Part shown: positions 1 to 12,082 of the stretch, piece by piece
Numbering within the stretch: position 1 is the first letter of the stretch
Layout: each line of letters opens with the position of its first letter
Source: Cunninghamia lanceolata
Lineage: Eukaryota > Streptophyta > Pinopsida > Cupressales > Cupressaceae
Direction: 5' to 3'
NCBI GenBank assembly: GCA_027924645.1
Contig: BSBN01000888.1
Coordinates: forward strand, 14,329,001-14,393,000
DNA length: 64,000 bases
Position numbers and translations under genes: made by a program
The notes under the pieces: generated by a model
Databases searched by the model: none
The model's input: only the letters and a program-made list of their open reading frames with translations
What the model was told of the DNA's origin: nothing

Positions 1-2577
1 ATAAAGCTTGTATTGATGATCCCTTCCCTACACCATTCACAGAGGAAATCTTGGAGTTAGTTACAGATAGGGAGATTTACTCCTTCACTGATGGATTCTC
101 CAAATACCACCAAGTAAAAATTAGAGAGGAGGACCAAGCTAAAACAACATTTGCTTCTGAATTAGGATCTTTCATGTATATTATTATGCCATTTGGATTG
201 AAAAATGCACTTGTAATATTCAGTATAGTCATGGTAAATGCATTCAAGGAGTTTATACATGATTTCCTAGAAGTCTATTTGGATGATTGGACTATATTTT
301 GACTAGTAAAAAATCACACACAGACATTGAGGTTGATGTTGAATAAGTGTAGAAGCTTGTAAATCTCCCTGAACGTGAAGAAATGTACATTTGTTGTACC
401 ATTTAGAACACTAGTAGGTCATATAATATGTAAATAAGGCTTGATGGTTAATCCTCTAAAAGTTACAATTATTTAGATCTTACCACCACCAGAAACGACA
501 TTTGATGTCAAAACATTCCTAGCATATAGTGGTTACCACCACAAGTTCATCAAGAGTTATGAAACCATCTTAGCACCTATAGAAGACCTATTGAAGAAGA
601 AACAAGGCAAATGTATTACCTAGAATAGGCACCACCAAAAGGAATTTGCCACTTTCAAGAAAAATATAGTAGAAGAACCAATACTCATATTTTTGGATTG
701 GGACAACGCATTTCATATTCATGTGCATGCATTAGGGATTGTAGTGGTGTAGTATTGACTCAACCAAGAGGATCTAAGGATCATCCTATAGCATTTGCAA
801 GTAGGAAGTTGTCAAAAGTAGAGAATAATTATACTACATCTGAAATAGAAGCCCTGGCAATGGTGTATGCATTACAGAAGTTTAGACACTACCTCTTGTT
901 GACACCTTTTGTATTCTACACTGGTCATGAACTATTAAAATACCTACTCAACAAACCAATTATTCAAGGAAGAATTTTTTGATAGCTACTTTTGTGTCAG
1001 GAATTTGAATTCTCAATCATGGTGAATCTGGGAAAGAACAATCAAGGACTAGACTACTTGTCTAGAATTGAAACAGGGGAAGATCTGGAGGTACATGAAG
1101 AAGAACTACTTTGCAGATATATTTTAAGAGTAAATGTAGTACAGGAAGGACTAAAAGATATAGCATACCTATTTTCTACAACTGAACCTCCAGCAGAAAT
1201 GTCAGCACAAGAAAGATAAAACCTAATGTAGAACTCTTTTCCATATACATTGATTGAAGGAGAGCTACATATCTCGGTAAAGGATGATATCATCATGTAA
1301 GCATAGTATATGAACATGAAAGAGAAGAAATTATAAGGGAAGCACATGAAGGGATAGGAAGAGGACATAATACCAGAGACATGAGAACAAGAAAAATTAA
1401 ACTGGTTGGGTTATTTTGGCCTACACTCTTCAAAGATGCAAAGAAATATTCTAAGAATTGTGATGTATGTACAAGAATAGGGAAACCTACTGTAAGAGAT
1501 GAGATTCCATTGAGACCAGTTTGAGCACAGTTACCTTTTCAAAAGTGGGCTATTGATTTCATTAGACCTATAGACCCATCAGGAAAATAGTCAAAATCTA
1601 GATTCATCATTACCAGAGTGGAATACCTGACTTAGTGGGCTGAAGAATAGCAAAGCTACTGTCAAATTCATCTATGAGAACATAATTAACAGGTTTAGTT
1701 TTCCATTGAGTATAATCAGTGATTAAGGTAAGCATTTTGTAAACAAGACGATTTTAGAGTTGCTAGATAACTTCATGATAACACACAACAAGAGTTCATC
1801 ATATCATCAACAACCAACCAAAGACCGCATAACAAAAACTACCGCCAAATTCATCTATGAGAACATAATTACTAGGTTTAGCTATCCATTGAGAATAACC
1901 AATGATCAAGGTAAACATTTTGTAAATAATATGATTTTAGAGTTGCTAGATAACTTCATGATAACACACAACAAGAGTTCACCATATCATTCATAAGAAA
2001 ATGGAGCAAGTTAAGCCTTGAATAAGATCATTTGGGTAGCATTGACAAAGATGTGTAATGGGAAAAAGACAGAATGGGATCTAAAAGTACCTGTGATACT
2101 CTGGGCATACAAGACAACTTTCAAAAGAACTACTAAGTTCACTCCCTATGAGCTGGTGTATGGAATAGATGCTACAATACTGATATACTTCATATTGCCA
2201 AACTTTTGGACATCAAGGATTCTGAAGCTAGGAGAGGAAGACTCTCTCACATAGAGGATTAAAAAATTAGAGAAAATGGATGAGGATAGACTGATGGTAG
2301 CATATAAGATGAACCTGGAAAGGAAAAGATAGAAACCTGGCATGGTAGAAACCTAAGGAACAAGACATTCAAGGAAGGTGAATTAGTACTCCTATATGAC
2401 AACAAATTCAAGAAGCAAGGAAAACTAAAAATAAGGTGGCTAGGACCATTATACATTGAAGAAATTATAGAATCTGGAGTAGTCAGACTAAAAACCATTG
2501 AGGGCCAGATATCAGCTAGATATGTCAATGGTGCCAGACTTAAGAAGTATTTTCAACCGGAACAAAGCATGTCTTGA
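1..2577 (+). pseudogene. Ty3 pol pseudogene (RT, RNase H, integrase)
   Basis: Decayed pol of a Ty3 element. Reverse transcriptase is read at 51-302, with an MPFGL-type motif and an active-site box written YLDDW. RNase H follows at about 698-1219, including an FASRKLS motif, an FYTGHELLKY segment and the tail motif GLDYLSRIE. Integrase runs from about 1380 to 2254: a zinc-finger end with CDVC, a core starting WAIDFI, then an LWAYKT...PYELVYG stretch. The C-terminal GARLKKYF motif precedes a TGA at 2575-2577. Many stops and frame changes break the frame, so no protein is expected. I see no chromodomain, unlike the two Ty3 elements at 14.7 and 39.1 kb, so it belongs to a different lineage. Several stops fall where glutamine or tryptophan is expected. 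Confidence 0.85.
1652..1990 (+). repeat. 183-bp direct tandem duplication inside integrase
   Basis: The segment beginning near 1663 (CAAATTCATCTATGAG) is repeated beginning near 1846. Both copies end in a stretch containing AACACACAACAAGAGTTCA. The period is 183 bp, or 61 codons, so the duplication keeps the frame. The copies differ by scattered substitutions, so the event is not recent. Confidence 0.8.
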
Positions 2578-2606
2578 CGACAAGACATAGTTTTGAAGGG
2601 GGTTTA

Positions 2607-3068
2607 TGTTAGCAAGGTGCAGAGCATAGAGTTGAGCCAGTTAGAATCTGGCCCATATAGTATACGGAGGTTGTTGGTCGATAGAAGATGCTAGAAGACA
2701 CATTCCTATATGTAATAGATATAGCATATATATATAAGATAGGATAGAAAGATAGCAAAGAAAATAGGTTCTTATATGTGAATGACATTGAAGTCGTGTA
2801 TGTAGATGGATGAGTTAGAGACTTAGACCTGTCGGAGGATGGATGTATGATACTTGACTGTTATTTATATATACATATGGAGATCTACTGATACTAGGTA
2901 TTTCTTTGATGTCTTATGACTGGGATATGTATGTGATACTCTTTTTTCTGGTATTCTCTATGTTTTTCTATTAATCTATAGCTACTTGAATAGGATATAA
3001 ACTAACTACAAAGACTTGATTCAGGACTAGATCTCTAGACTGGTATCCTTCCCCATTTCTTGCCAACA
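2607..3068 (+). repeat. 3' LTR of the Ty3 remnant
   Basis: 462 bp. It starts TGTTAGCAAG directly after a purine tract and ends CTTGCCAACA; the ends are inverted repeats differing at one of ten positions. It holds a TATA-like stretch near 2725-2740. No second copy is in the window. Confidence 0.75.
2725..2740 (+). promoter_or_regulatory. TATA-like box in LTR
   Basis: CATATATATATAAGAT about 120 bp into the LTR, a plausible U3 TATA box for the element. Position and sequence are the only support. Confidence 0.35.
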
Positions 3069-3330
3069 TTTGGTTTCATTTTTAGGACCCTAAAAGAAGG
3101 TAGTTAAAGATTGAAGGGGCAAAACTTTTAGAGGAGTAGCATGGAGTACCAGAAAGAAGAGAAGACTAGGTTGGTGGAAATGTTTTTCAATTGGAATAGA
3201 AATTTGAGTCTCCTTAAGTTCCTACCTTTGTGGGAGGGGGTAAAGCACTTAAGGGGATGACAAGTGCAAAGGGAGTAGGGTCCACAAGGATCCTTCAAAT
3301 GATGTGACTCTTCAAACATGGCTACCATGG

Positions 3331-4193
3331 GATATAAAAGGACTAATGGAACACCAAATCAAGAAAACCCATGGCAAAAGGGGAGAAGCAGAAGAAAAGA
3401 GAGATCGATGAAGAAATCAAAACTAGAATGGAGATAATCAGAGAAGAAAGACTGAAGCAAATCATGGGACGATAGGAACGTTACCGTAGAAGGATAGAAA
3501 GGGTACAAGAGATGAGAAAAGATATGACAACAAAAGTTGCAGAAGGAAAGGAGGGGCATTTCATTGAACATGCCATGGAGGGTGCTGCTTGAAGGGAAGA
3601 TGAAGACAAGCGCATCATGGAGGATGCTACTTAGTGTGCCATTGTGGGTACTGCCAAAGAAAGGAGGTTAGAAGGAAAATAAAGATAGCACGTCATGTAG
3701 GATGCTATCAAGTGTGCCTGTGGTTGATATTGGACAAGAATGTAGAAGGGAAAAGGAAGAAAAAGGTGAATTAGGGTTTTTTTCGTAGACTACTGGCAAA
3801 CTTGAATTAACACTAGAAATTTTTAAGATGAAGAATATCCTCAAGGATAAAGGAAATATCTTGAGTGTAGAAAAGTGGTCTTGGAAGAAGGGGATAGTGA
3901 GGATTAAAGGAGGACAAAAGGGACCTTTGTACAAAGGACTTGTCCATACCTTTGTAAGGGACCCATTGAGGGGTGTTTTGACACACTCATCAACATGTAG
4001 GTAGAAAATGATTGCACCACCTCTCCTGAAAGGAAACCAACCTCAAGAGGTTGATAACCCCAAGGTCCCTTTGTGTTAGGTCTTGACAATGTTGGGTAGT
4101 TCAATGGCCTATGTAGCTATAACTATACAAGGGCCTACTAGTAATCAAGTAAATATATGGTTAATTGCACAAGGATATCAGAAAATAAGATAA
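3331..4193 (+). other. Decayed charged ORF region, unrecognised
   Basis: A TATA-like GATATAAAAG at 3331-3340 is followed by an ATG at 3371. The reading opens MAKGEKQKK and is extremely rich in Lys, Glu and Arg, probably a coiled coil. A TAG at 3473-3475 interrupts it, it resumes as ERYRRRIERV, and more stops follow. Imperfect repeats of about 100 bp (ATCATGGAGGATGCTA and similar) fill 3540-3720. From 3801 a second open stretch in another frame has only two TAG codons in about 130 codons and ends at a TAA at 4191-4193. I do not recognise either part; it could be an old gag-like or host gene fragment. Confidence 0.3.
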
Positions 4194-7100
4194 ACAATGC
4201 ATAAACACAATACTCTAATCACCAATTTCTAAAAAATGGACATCTACAAACCTATACCAGCAATCTAGGATAACTTTCAAACATGATAAAGCTGATTTAT
4301 TACAAGTTATGAGTAATAAGATCCTACTCTAACCCTAACCTACTCCTAAACTAATTAGATTTGCAAAAAAAAGGAACAAAAGACGATGGTTTAAAGAGTA
4401 AATAAAATGAAAAATGAAGTGGGTCAGATTTGCATCTGATTTACTATCCTTTACCTTGGAAGATTCAATGAAATATAATCAACCTATAATGCTATAATCA
4501 ATATTTAACACAATTATATACATCATAGATGTAAGATCCTAAGGAAGTTTTATAAAAATGACAAAGCAATTACATATGACTACCATATTGTATGCACAAG
4601 TATTACACAATGTTTGACAAATCCACCATAAAAGGATGTAAAATTTCAACACATTATTGAATTCCACTAAACAATCCAAGTTTAAAACTATAAATACATA
4701 TGCATCACCACCCAAAGTGGAGACCTAGTTTACCATTAGCATGTGACAACTTGTAGCAGAATTCCACACTGCAAACTACCTTTTTTCTTTGTCCTTATGT
4801 GCTCCAAATTGTCCTCTTAGATTCTCCCAAAATGAAATGACATTCCTACTTTTATAGAGGTGATCTTACACTTTACTATTTGCTTAAGTAAGCTTACATT
4901 TCAAATTTAGGACCACCCTTATAGGGTAGAACCTATTCCAAATTCACAAGTTGCAAGTTTTCTTCTTGGGTAGGATAGGTCCTATTTGGACATCCTATAA
5001 ATGAATTGCATCTCAAAATCAAAGTTACATTTCTTTTGTCTTCCTCATTTAGCTGTATTTGTCCATCCATCAAGCATTAATGACCTTGAGTAGCTATAGA
5101 AGATCAAACCATTTAAGATCACCTCCTTTCCTCATGCCCTAGCATGCCTCCATAGCACTTATAGCACCCAAGGCCTACAAACAATCAAATCAAATCATCA
5201 AATTCATCATCATCAAATCCAATCAAGTAAGGAACATCAAGATCTATTATTAAATCTATCCATTCTGAATCCTGGTCAAATTTGTTACCATTCTCAACTT
5301 CACAAATTTGCCATTAGCATATGCCTTCATCCCTAGATCTTCTTCTTCTTGGAATCGCTTTATCTCAGACCTCCAATCACCTTGCAAAAGACTCCTTGGA
5401 TCATCATGCAAACCAAATTGAGCTTAAAAGTCAAAATTCGCATGACTAGCCTAGGGCTTGTAGGACTATCAACATGCAATTTTAGGATACCAATATGACG
5501 TTTCCAAACAAAATAAATAATGTCCTTTGTCCTCAAGCCCCTAGGATACTTTTCTCCTACAATACCTAGGTATATGATGAGATAAGATTCATGATTTAAG
5601 GGTTTTGTGGATTTTTATTGAAGTAAATAATTTGTTTAGGACTGCTAGGATAGTCAAATTATTGATCTGATAGTCCCCTTTTTACATTGGACAATGCTCA
5701 TTATTTTCATCTTTGACTGCATTCATAGATTTACATTCACTTCTTTACATTTACAATGATTCCATCTGGTATTTAAGATTCAAGATAGTCCTTTAATGGT
5801 GTGTCACTAGCTTGTGCATGCATGATAGTCCCCTTGAATGTGACTATGCAGTCCTCCCTTCATCTTGCCACTCCTATGGAAATTTTACCCCTTTAGCTTG
5901 GCTTTGAACAATTGACTCCCCTTGAAGTTAATTACTACCTCCTCTTCAGTCATGACAATCTTTCCACTTTCAAGTTGTCTTCATGGTAATCCTGCATGAT
6001 TAGAAATAACAATATGGTATTTTACAATTCTTCAATGACTTAATATAGTCCCAATGAGGTATGATAGTCTCCTATCCTTGGATTTTATTGACATGCACAA
6101 TAAGGTCCTATCATGGCTAGGGTTTGATGGATTGACTTAGCCTATCAAACCTTGACCTTTTCATAGTTTCTCCATTTAGATGACATTCTTACTTTACATA
6201 AATGTTCTCTTATAGATGGAGTAAAAACAAGGGTTTATAAATAATTTGGTTGTTAAGGCAATCTCCATAACTTACTGTATGGAGAAATTTGAACCAAGGA
6301 AAATGAAATATAATGCAAATAAACCAAAACCCTCACCTCAATTCAAACCCTTACACTTAGATAGAATAGAGTAGAATGCAACCTACTTCTACTAGCTTTG
6401 TTCTCTATGATAAATGTTGTGTTGTGGACTACATACACAAACCAACATAATCTAGACATGAAAAGACTATAATGGAGGCAATGATGAAAGCGATAGCATA
6501 TACTTGCATATGAAAGGTTTTGTTGATGTGATGGGAGAGGCTCCATTTATAGAGAGATGAATGATTAATGGATGGCTAAGATTAAAATATGAATAGTGTG
6601 ATGTAGAGGACTAGGATTAAGTGATATTTGGAGTTGTAGTCACGTGACAAGTGTCTCATGAAGGTTGAATGAGAGGAATAAAGTCAAATGGCTTCCATGT
6701 AATAAGGATTAGAAGCTTCTAGTCATGTGAAGATAGAGACAAATGTGGAATTAATTAAATAAATCTTTAATTTATTTAATTAATTGGGATAATGGTAGAA
6801 AAATTGGAATTAATTAAATAAATATAATTTATTTAATTAAGTCATAAGGAAAATGAGTAAATAAAATATCATTTATTTATTTTATTAGAAGAAAAATGAA
6901 TAAATGAAGAAAGAGATTAATTAAGGGTAAATTAATTAAATAATAAAATTATTTAATTAATTTAGAAGACATGATGTGTAGTGATGTTATGAGTGTGTCA
7001 AGAATGAAGGTGGGCGCATAGTCATTTTTAGGAGCTACATTTTTCCACTCTTTGATACGGTGTCCCATAATGTGGTGTTGTGTAAAAGAAATTAAAAAAA

Positions 7101-7320
7101 AATGCCACAATTGGTGATGGGAACGAAGAATGGATAATGGATGGCCCCTCAAGATTTTTTTTCTAGAAAAATTAAAAATTTTTGAAAAAAGTCTCGAAGG
7201 GAAAGGATGACGTGAAAATGATCAAAGTGGATGGTAAAAGATGAAAAATGGAAGGCTAGGGGTAAAACAGGGTGATTTGGGATAATTTTGAAAGGCTAAG
7301 GATGAAAAATAGGGCTTGGG
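4194..7320. other. No gene seen; AT-rich noncoding DNA
   Basis: About 3.1 kb with short frames only on both strands, and no recognisable domain, LTR pair or RNA gene. The only structure I can support is the palindrome cluster at 6749-6964. It is probably old transposon-derived DNA. Confidence 0.5.
6749..6964. repeat. Cluster of AT-only palindromes
   Basis: Hairpins built of AATTAATTAAATAAAT and its complement lie in succession. 6749-6785 has perfect 16-bp arms and a 5-base loop. 6808-6840 has 14-bp arms. 6928-6964 has perfect 17-bp arms and a 3-base loop. A weaker TAAATAAAA-type inversion lies near 6860-6890. Confidence 0.7.
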
Positions 7321-7324
7321 GGCC

Positions 7325-7332
7325 TATAAATA
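7325..7332 (+). promoter_or_regulatory. TATA box upstream of PMD pseudogene
   Basis: TATAAATA set in GC-richer flanks (GGGGGCC upstream, GTGGCAAGG downstream), 79 bp before the ATG at 7411. Spacing suits a plant core promoter with a short leader. Confidence 0.5.
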
Positions 7333-7410
7333 GTGGCAAGGGGGCCCATTTCTAGTCATTTGTCCACATAAGCTTAACAAATCCTTTAAAGAGAAGAAAA
7401 AGAGAGAGAC

Positions 7411-9914
7411 ATGGGAGACAAAGTTGTTATTCCTCATCATCAATGTCATGGTGAGCACATTAGACGATTTTTTCGACCTACAAGAGCTGGTAGACCAATG
7501 AGTACCTATTTTGGGGACATTTTAGGTAGGTTAGGGGGTCATTAAGAGTCATTAATGCTAGGAGAAAACATGGAAAACCATGGGCATGCTTTTGTAAAAG
7601 TGCACCTAGGGTATAAAATGGCATGCCCATGTTGAAAATCAGCGTGCATGTGGTAAAGGTGCGCTCATGGGAATAAAAGTGCACCCACGCACGTAGTCAA
7701 AGTGCTAGTGCAAAAAAACTATGTGCTTTTGGTAAAAAATGGTGCCTAGGGAGAAAATAGGTGTGTGTTTACAAAACAAAGTACTGAAGGAGTAAATCAG
7801 CGTGCCTTTGTCTAAAGGTGTGCCTATGGTGAAAATCAACACGCTTTTGGTAAAAAGAGCATCAGGGGTAAGAAAAGGCGTGCTTTTGCACAAATGGAAA
7901 ATGTGGCCAAATATAAAACAAGATTTAGTGATATGAAAACTAACTTGGTGGAATGTTATGATGAGTAGGAGTGACCATAGGTGATTCGGTCATGGGTGAC
8001 GAGACCACAGACGATGAAGTTATATCCTCAGTTCATAGAGTAGGACCAAGACTTTCTAGTGGCAATCAGGATTTTGCCAATAATGAGGATGCCAGAGATC
8101 TAAGCACACATAGATATGGTGATAGCACTGATCGAGAGATGGCATAGTGAGAGGAGTGCCTTCCTCCTCTCTACTAGGGAGATGACAGTGACATTGGAGG
8201 ATGTCTGGTGGATTTTGAGGATAACCATACATGGGTCCCTTGTGCGGTATGATTTACATACTAGGACATCAGCATTAGAGAGGGTCCTTGTAGATGATGA
8301 CCTTCCAATAGAGGGGACGTAGCTAGACCTAATGCAGGTAGAGGTAGATGCCCCACTGCCACTATTTATAGCAAGGTTGATATTATATGTGTTGGTACCT
8401 GGGAGGAGTGCATGAAACTTTTCCATCAGATGGGGGGATGTGTTGGAGAAGATGATAGATGGGGAGGTTTTTGTGCAAGGACCATGTGCATTAGCACACT
8501 TATACAAAGACCTCCATAGTTGTGTGTACAATAGAAGTCAATATCTGGGATGTGGAGTGACACTTTTGCACGTGTGGGCATGGGATCACATAGCAGTGCT
8601 AAGACCAGTCTGTGATAGACTGAGGAGTCCAGACTACCCCAATTACTAGATGTATATAGGCCCCTCACACTATAAGTGGCTAGGTGATATGGATTACTAT
8701 AGGAGAGTGATGGATGAGTTGGAGGCTGTGGAGAGACTATGAGGCCTGGGATGAGGATGCTGAGGAGCTCTCATATATTCAACAGATGAGATACATTTTG
8801 GGTAGGACGATACACATCATGGAGAGGTATATGTCGGATAGGGTAGTGAGACAATTTAGGGAGCAATAGATAGTCCCCATTCATGTGGCTATCTTTCTGA
8901 GGGTATGGCAAGATATAGGAGTATGGGGAGTAGCCTTGGATCCACAGGTGCCATTGGCAGATTTTTAGGGATTGCAGTTAATACCATGGGTGCCACCTGT
9001 AGGAGTTGTAGAGGATGCAGGGACTAGTCTTGAGTATGATCCATGGTGGGTGTCACATAAACCAATGAGACTCACAATTCTAGGTACAGAAGTAGGGAAG
9101 GTTGTAGAGCCTCCAGTGTAGAGACAGGTTAGTGAGAGGGTGGAGGGTGGGCATGTGGACATCCTAGGAGATGGAGAGGGAGAGGATAGGGGTTAAGTGG
9201 AGGTTGAGGTGGATATCCCTAGAGATTGTGAGGATCTAGAGAAACTTAAAGCCTCTAGGCATAGCCTGTAGTTGGAGGTGGAGCGACTATAGGGTGTAGT
9301 GACTGGGTTGACAGTGGAGAGAGATAGTGCCCTCCTCTAGATCCAAACTTTACAGGGGCAGATAGATGTGTTACAGGTGTAGGTATAGGTACATGTTAGG
9401 GATGGTGATGGTGATGGGGTACTATAGCAGGTGATGATAAAGTGTGATGCGCTAAGGGTAGAGAGAGACACAACCATAGCTCTCACTTCATGTCTCCAAT
9501 GGACGTGACACAACTTAGGGCATCATAGTAGGTGGCAGGATGGGCCAGATGTGAATTGACATGATGAGAGTCCAGAGAGAGTTGGCAGTGGTAGGATAGA
9601 GGGTAGAGTACTATTGTACACATTAATAAAACATTGTTCAAGTAGACCAAAGAGCACTGAGTTTTAGTACACAGAGAAGATCATGGACTGCTAGATCTTC
9701 TAGATCAAGGCCTTCAATGATGGGACCTCCTCTACCTAGGGGTACGACAACATAGACTCTTCCACCGTCAAGGCCAACAAGAAATATTGCAATGACATAT
9801 GGACCATGACCACCTCCTTCAGGGTCAGGACCATAGCCTTCACCCTCAACACACTCAGAGGGTGGGAGTTCATCATGAGATGAGTTGATGATTACGATGT
9901 TATACATTTTTTGA
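7411..9914 (+). pseudogene. Plant mobile domain (PMD/MAIN-like) pseudogene
   Basis: A first exon opens MGDKVVIPHH at 7411 and could end at a GT donor at 7526. From about 7990 the frame shows the plant mobile domain pattern: LIERWHSERSAF, then MTVTLEDVWWIL, and further on LHVWAWDHIAVLRP. These fit the family pattern of an ERW-rich start, a TLEDV box and a WAWEH box. A frame change near 8725 is followed by readable sequence (RDYEAWDEDAEEL). A coiled-coil stretch (about 9230-9400) and a Pro/Ser-rich tail ending at a TGA at 9912-9914 complete it. The PMD occurs in plant silencing proteins such as MAIN and in transposons that carry it; which this was is unclear. Several TAG codons replace likely Gln codons. 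No protein is expected. Confidence 0.7.
7587..7905 (+). repeat. Degenerate ~38-bp minisatellite
   Basis: About eight diverged units of the type GYGTGCTTTTGGTAAAA followed by GGTGCCTAGGGTGAAAAT. It lies between the presumed first exon and the PMD-coding part of the pseudogene, so probably in an intron. Confidence 0.6.
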
Positions 9915-10289
9915 TGTCTGTGGGCTAATATGTATTTTGGATACACAAGCATTGTATTTTGGCCATTCTGTACTATATATGATGATGTTGATATTTTGAT
10001 GGTGTTTATGATTGCATTGTTGTGTTTTATTGATGATATCATGATGATATGGTAGTATATGTTGATATTATGTGATGATGTAGTTTTATGGATGTATTAT
10101 GTTATCTTTGCATGAGATGTTATGACTAATGGTAATATATGGATGTGTGATGTAAATGGATTAGAATAGATGATGATGTGTTATTGATAATGATCTATGT
10201 AGTGTAGATATGATCTGATGATATTATGATAAATTTTGTGATGAAAATTTACATATGGTATATGTGATGGCTTAATGGTAAAATTGTGA
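9915..10289. other. No gene seen; TGATGATAT-rich spacer
   Basis: Low-complexity sequence rich in GATGAT and ATATG words between the PMD pseudogene and the AATGAT array. An antisense frame at 9638-10042 overlaps the pseudogene tail and looks like a shadow. Confidence 0.5.
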
Positions 10290-10494
10290 AATAATAATAG
10301 TAATGATAATGATAATGAAAGTGATGATGATAATGGTAATAATAATGGAAATGAGAATAATAATGGTAATGGTAATAACAATGGTAATGGAGATTATAAT
10401 GATAATTGAAATGACAATAAATAATGATAATGGTAATGATAATAGAAATGCTAATGATAAGGACAATGATGGTAATGGTAATGGAGATGATAAC
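10290..10494. repeat. AATGAT-type simple array, left part
   Basis: Imperfect hexamer/dodecamer array of AATGAT, AATGGT and GGAAAT words. Its continuation is at 13745-14145; the two were one array before element A inserted. Confidence 0.85.
10490..10494. repeat. Target site duplication ATAAC, left
   Basis: ATAAC directly before TGATGCAGAGG; its twin at 13745-13749 directly follows the other LTR end (CTGCACCA). Confidence 0.9.
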
Positions 10495-12082
10495 TGATGC
10501 AGAGGTAAACGCAACGGGAGCTAACTAACAGGAAGGAGGAGCCAAGAACACAAACAACATGTTAAAACTCCCTATCGGCTCAGCATCATCATCATATTTC
10601 CTGCAAACACCAACAACATCATCATCATATTTCGGACGAGCACAATTATCCTCCTGCCGACTACTGTTCACTTCCTCCGTTTTCCGCCTATCATCATCAT
10701 CATGATGTTCAACTAGCGCAAACATCCTCCTGTTGCACTGTTCATCGGGCGCCAAGCTCCATCGGCATCATCATGATATGCAACACCACCTTCGTCAGCA
10801 GGATATCAAATATCCGGTTGCTCCAAATATCCTGATGATGATCACCTTCAGCACCTTCCCTTCGATGCCCCGATAGCCGACTATACAAACAACAGCATCA
10901 TGATATGATTTATCTGGTTCTCTCGAAACCTCCTGATGATGTTAACACAACTTTCTACCAAGGACTTCCGCCGATACCTAAGCACTTAGCGACAGCAGGA
11001 TAAACTTGCATAGGGGGATATCTCAATATCCTGATGACGATGACGTCAGATCCTGATGACGATGACGTCACCCAATATCCTGATGACCTCTTCAACACTT
11101 AGTCAAAAAAAATGAACTTTCACTCCCGCATCTGCTAGCGATACGCGGATGATGGGCACTCCCGAGAGATGATCCTGACGGTGATATATACACTGAGTAT
11201 ATATCTGACTTAAAACACCCTGATGCACTTGCAACATGCAAACTTCATCAGCTTCACGACCCGATCCTGATGGCAGTGTATTCGCAGATGACGATGCGAC
11301 TTGATCCGACTGGAAACGCACATGCAGACTCCTGTATATCCGTCCGCTGCATGTAGACACTCAGAACCATACGATTTCACAAAGACAATAAGATGATCGG
11401 GCCGGATCACCTTCAAACCAAAATTTAACAGCTTATCTTTCTAGACCTAGCACATGAGGATGCTAGGCTGATTCACAGCATGCTCCTAACTGATCTCTTG
11501 AACGATGCAATGCACAAACAGAAAACTAACATGCAATCTAAGCTATAATACAGGACCATTCCACCGATTTACAGGATCAACCGGTGGAAGGGTTGAAAGT
11601 ATCCATCAACTTGCAAATAGAAAGGAAATCAAAACAGATACAGCTGATAAACTCAGATAATGCAAATGATGAGATCTTATTCAAATGAAATTCAAGAATT
11701 CTGAATACAACTTCACAATGTCTGAACTGTTCTCCTGAATCTCAACTCAATCACAACACCAATACATAACGCAACTAACATAACATCTGTCAATATGCTA
11801 AACCCTAACAGATCGAAGGTATAAATAGCAAAATCCTTCGAGTACTACCAACTCACTTCCCAGCGGCTGGGAGCTTCCCAGCGGCTGGGAGAAGGACAGC
11901 TCAGACTACCTGATCACGATCTGTAACTACCTACACATACTCCTAGGCTGATCTAATACATAGCATCGGTCCAATGGACCTTATTACATAATGAAGTCAA
12001 ACATACTAAAAATAGACTAATGCCCTATCATCATGTGGACAATTAACCTATATCCTGATCATGTACAGGTGCTCCTGCACCA
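10495..12082 (-). repeat. Element A 3' LTR
   Basis: 1,588 bp. On the plus strand it reads TGATGCAGAGGTAAACGC to GGTGCTCCTGCACCA; on the element strand that is TG...CA with related ends (TGGTGCAG and CTGCATCA). It contains two TGACGTCA palindromes (11041-11048, 11063-11070) and two copies of an AGCGGCTGGGAGCTTCCC unit near 11868-11900. Confidence 0.92.
11041..11070. promoter_or_regulatory. Paired TGACGTCA palindromes in LTR
   Basis: Two perfect TGACGTCA (bZIP/CRE-type) sites 22 bp apart inside repeats of CCTGATGACGATGACGTCA. The same pair sits in all four LTRs of this family: also 12721-12728 and 12743-12750, 39628-39635 and 39650-39657, 45938-45945 and 45960-45967. Known family: such palindromes bind plant TGA/bZIP factors. 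A role as an LTR enhancer is inference. Confidence 0.5.

Larger units (their letters stand above)
1..3068 (+). mobile_element. Ty3/gypsy retrotransposon remnant, 3' half with 3' LTR
   Basis: The window opens inside the reverse transcriptase of a Ty3-type element. It runs through RNase H and integrase and ends in a 462-bp LTR that begins TGTTAGCAAG and ends CTTGCCAACA, so the termini are imperfect inverted repeats in the usual TG...CA form. A purine-rich stretch (GAAGGGGG) lies just before the LTR, as expected of the plus-strand primer site. The 5' half lies outside the window, so no target duplication can be tested. Confidence 0.85.

Noticed and set aside
9638..10042. Antisense 134-codon frame as a gene
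   Set aside because: It overlaps the Pro/Ser-rich tail of the PMD pseudogene, which explains its open frame and Gly/Pro-rich composition.
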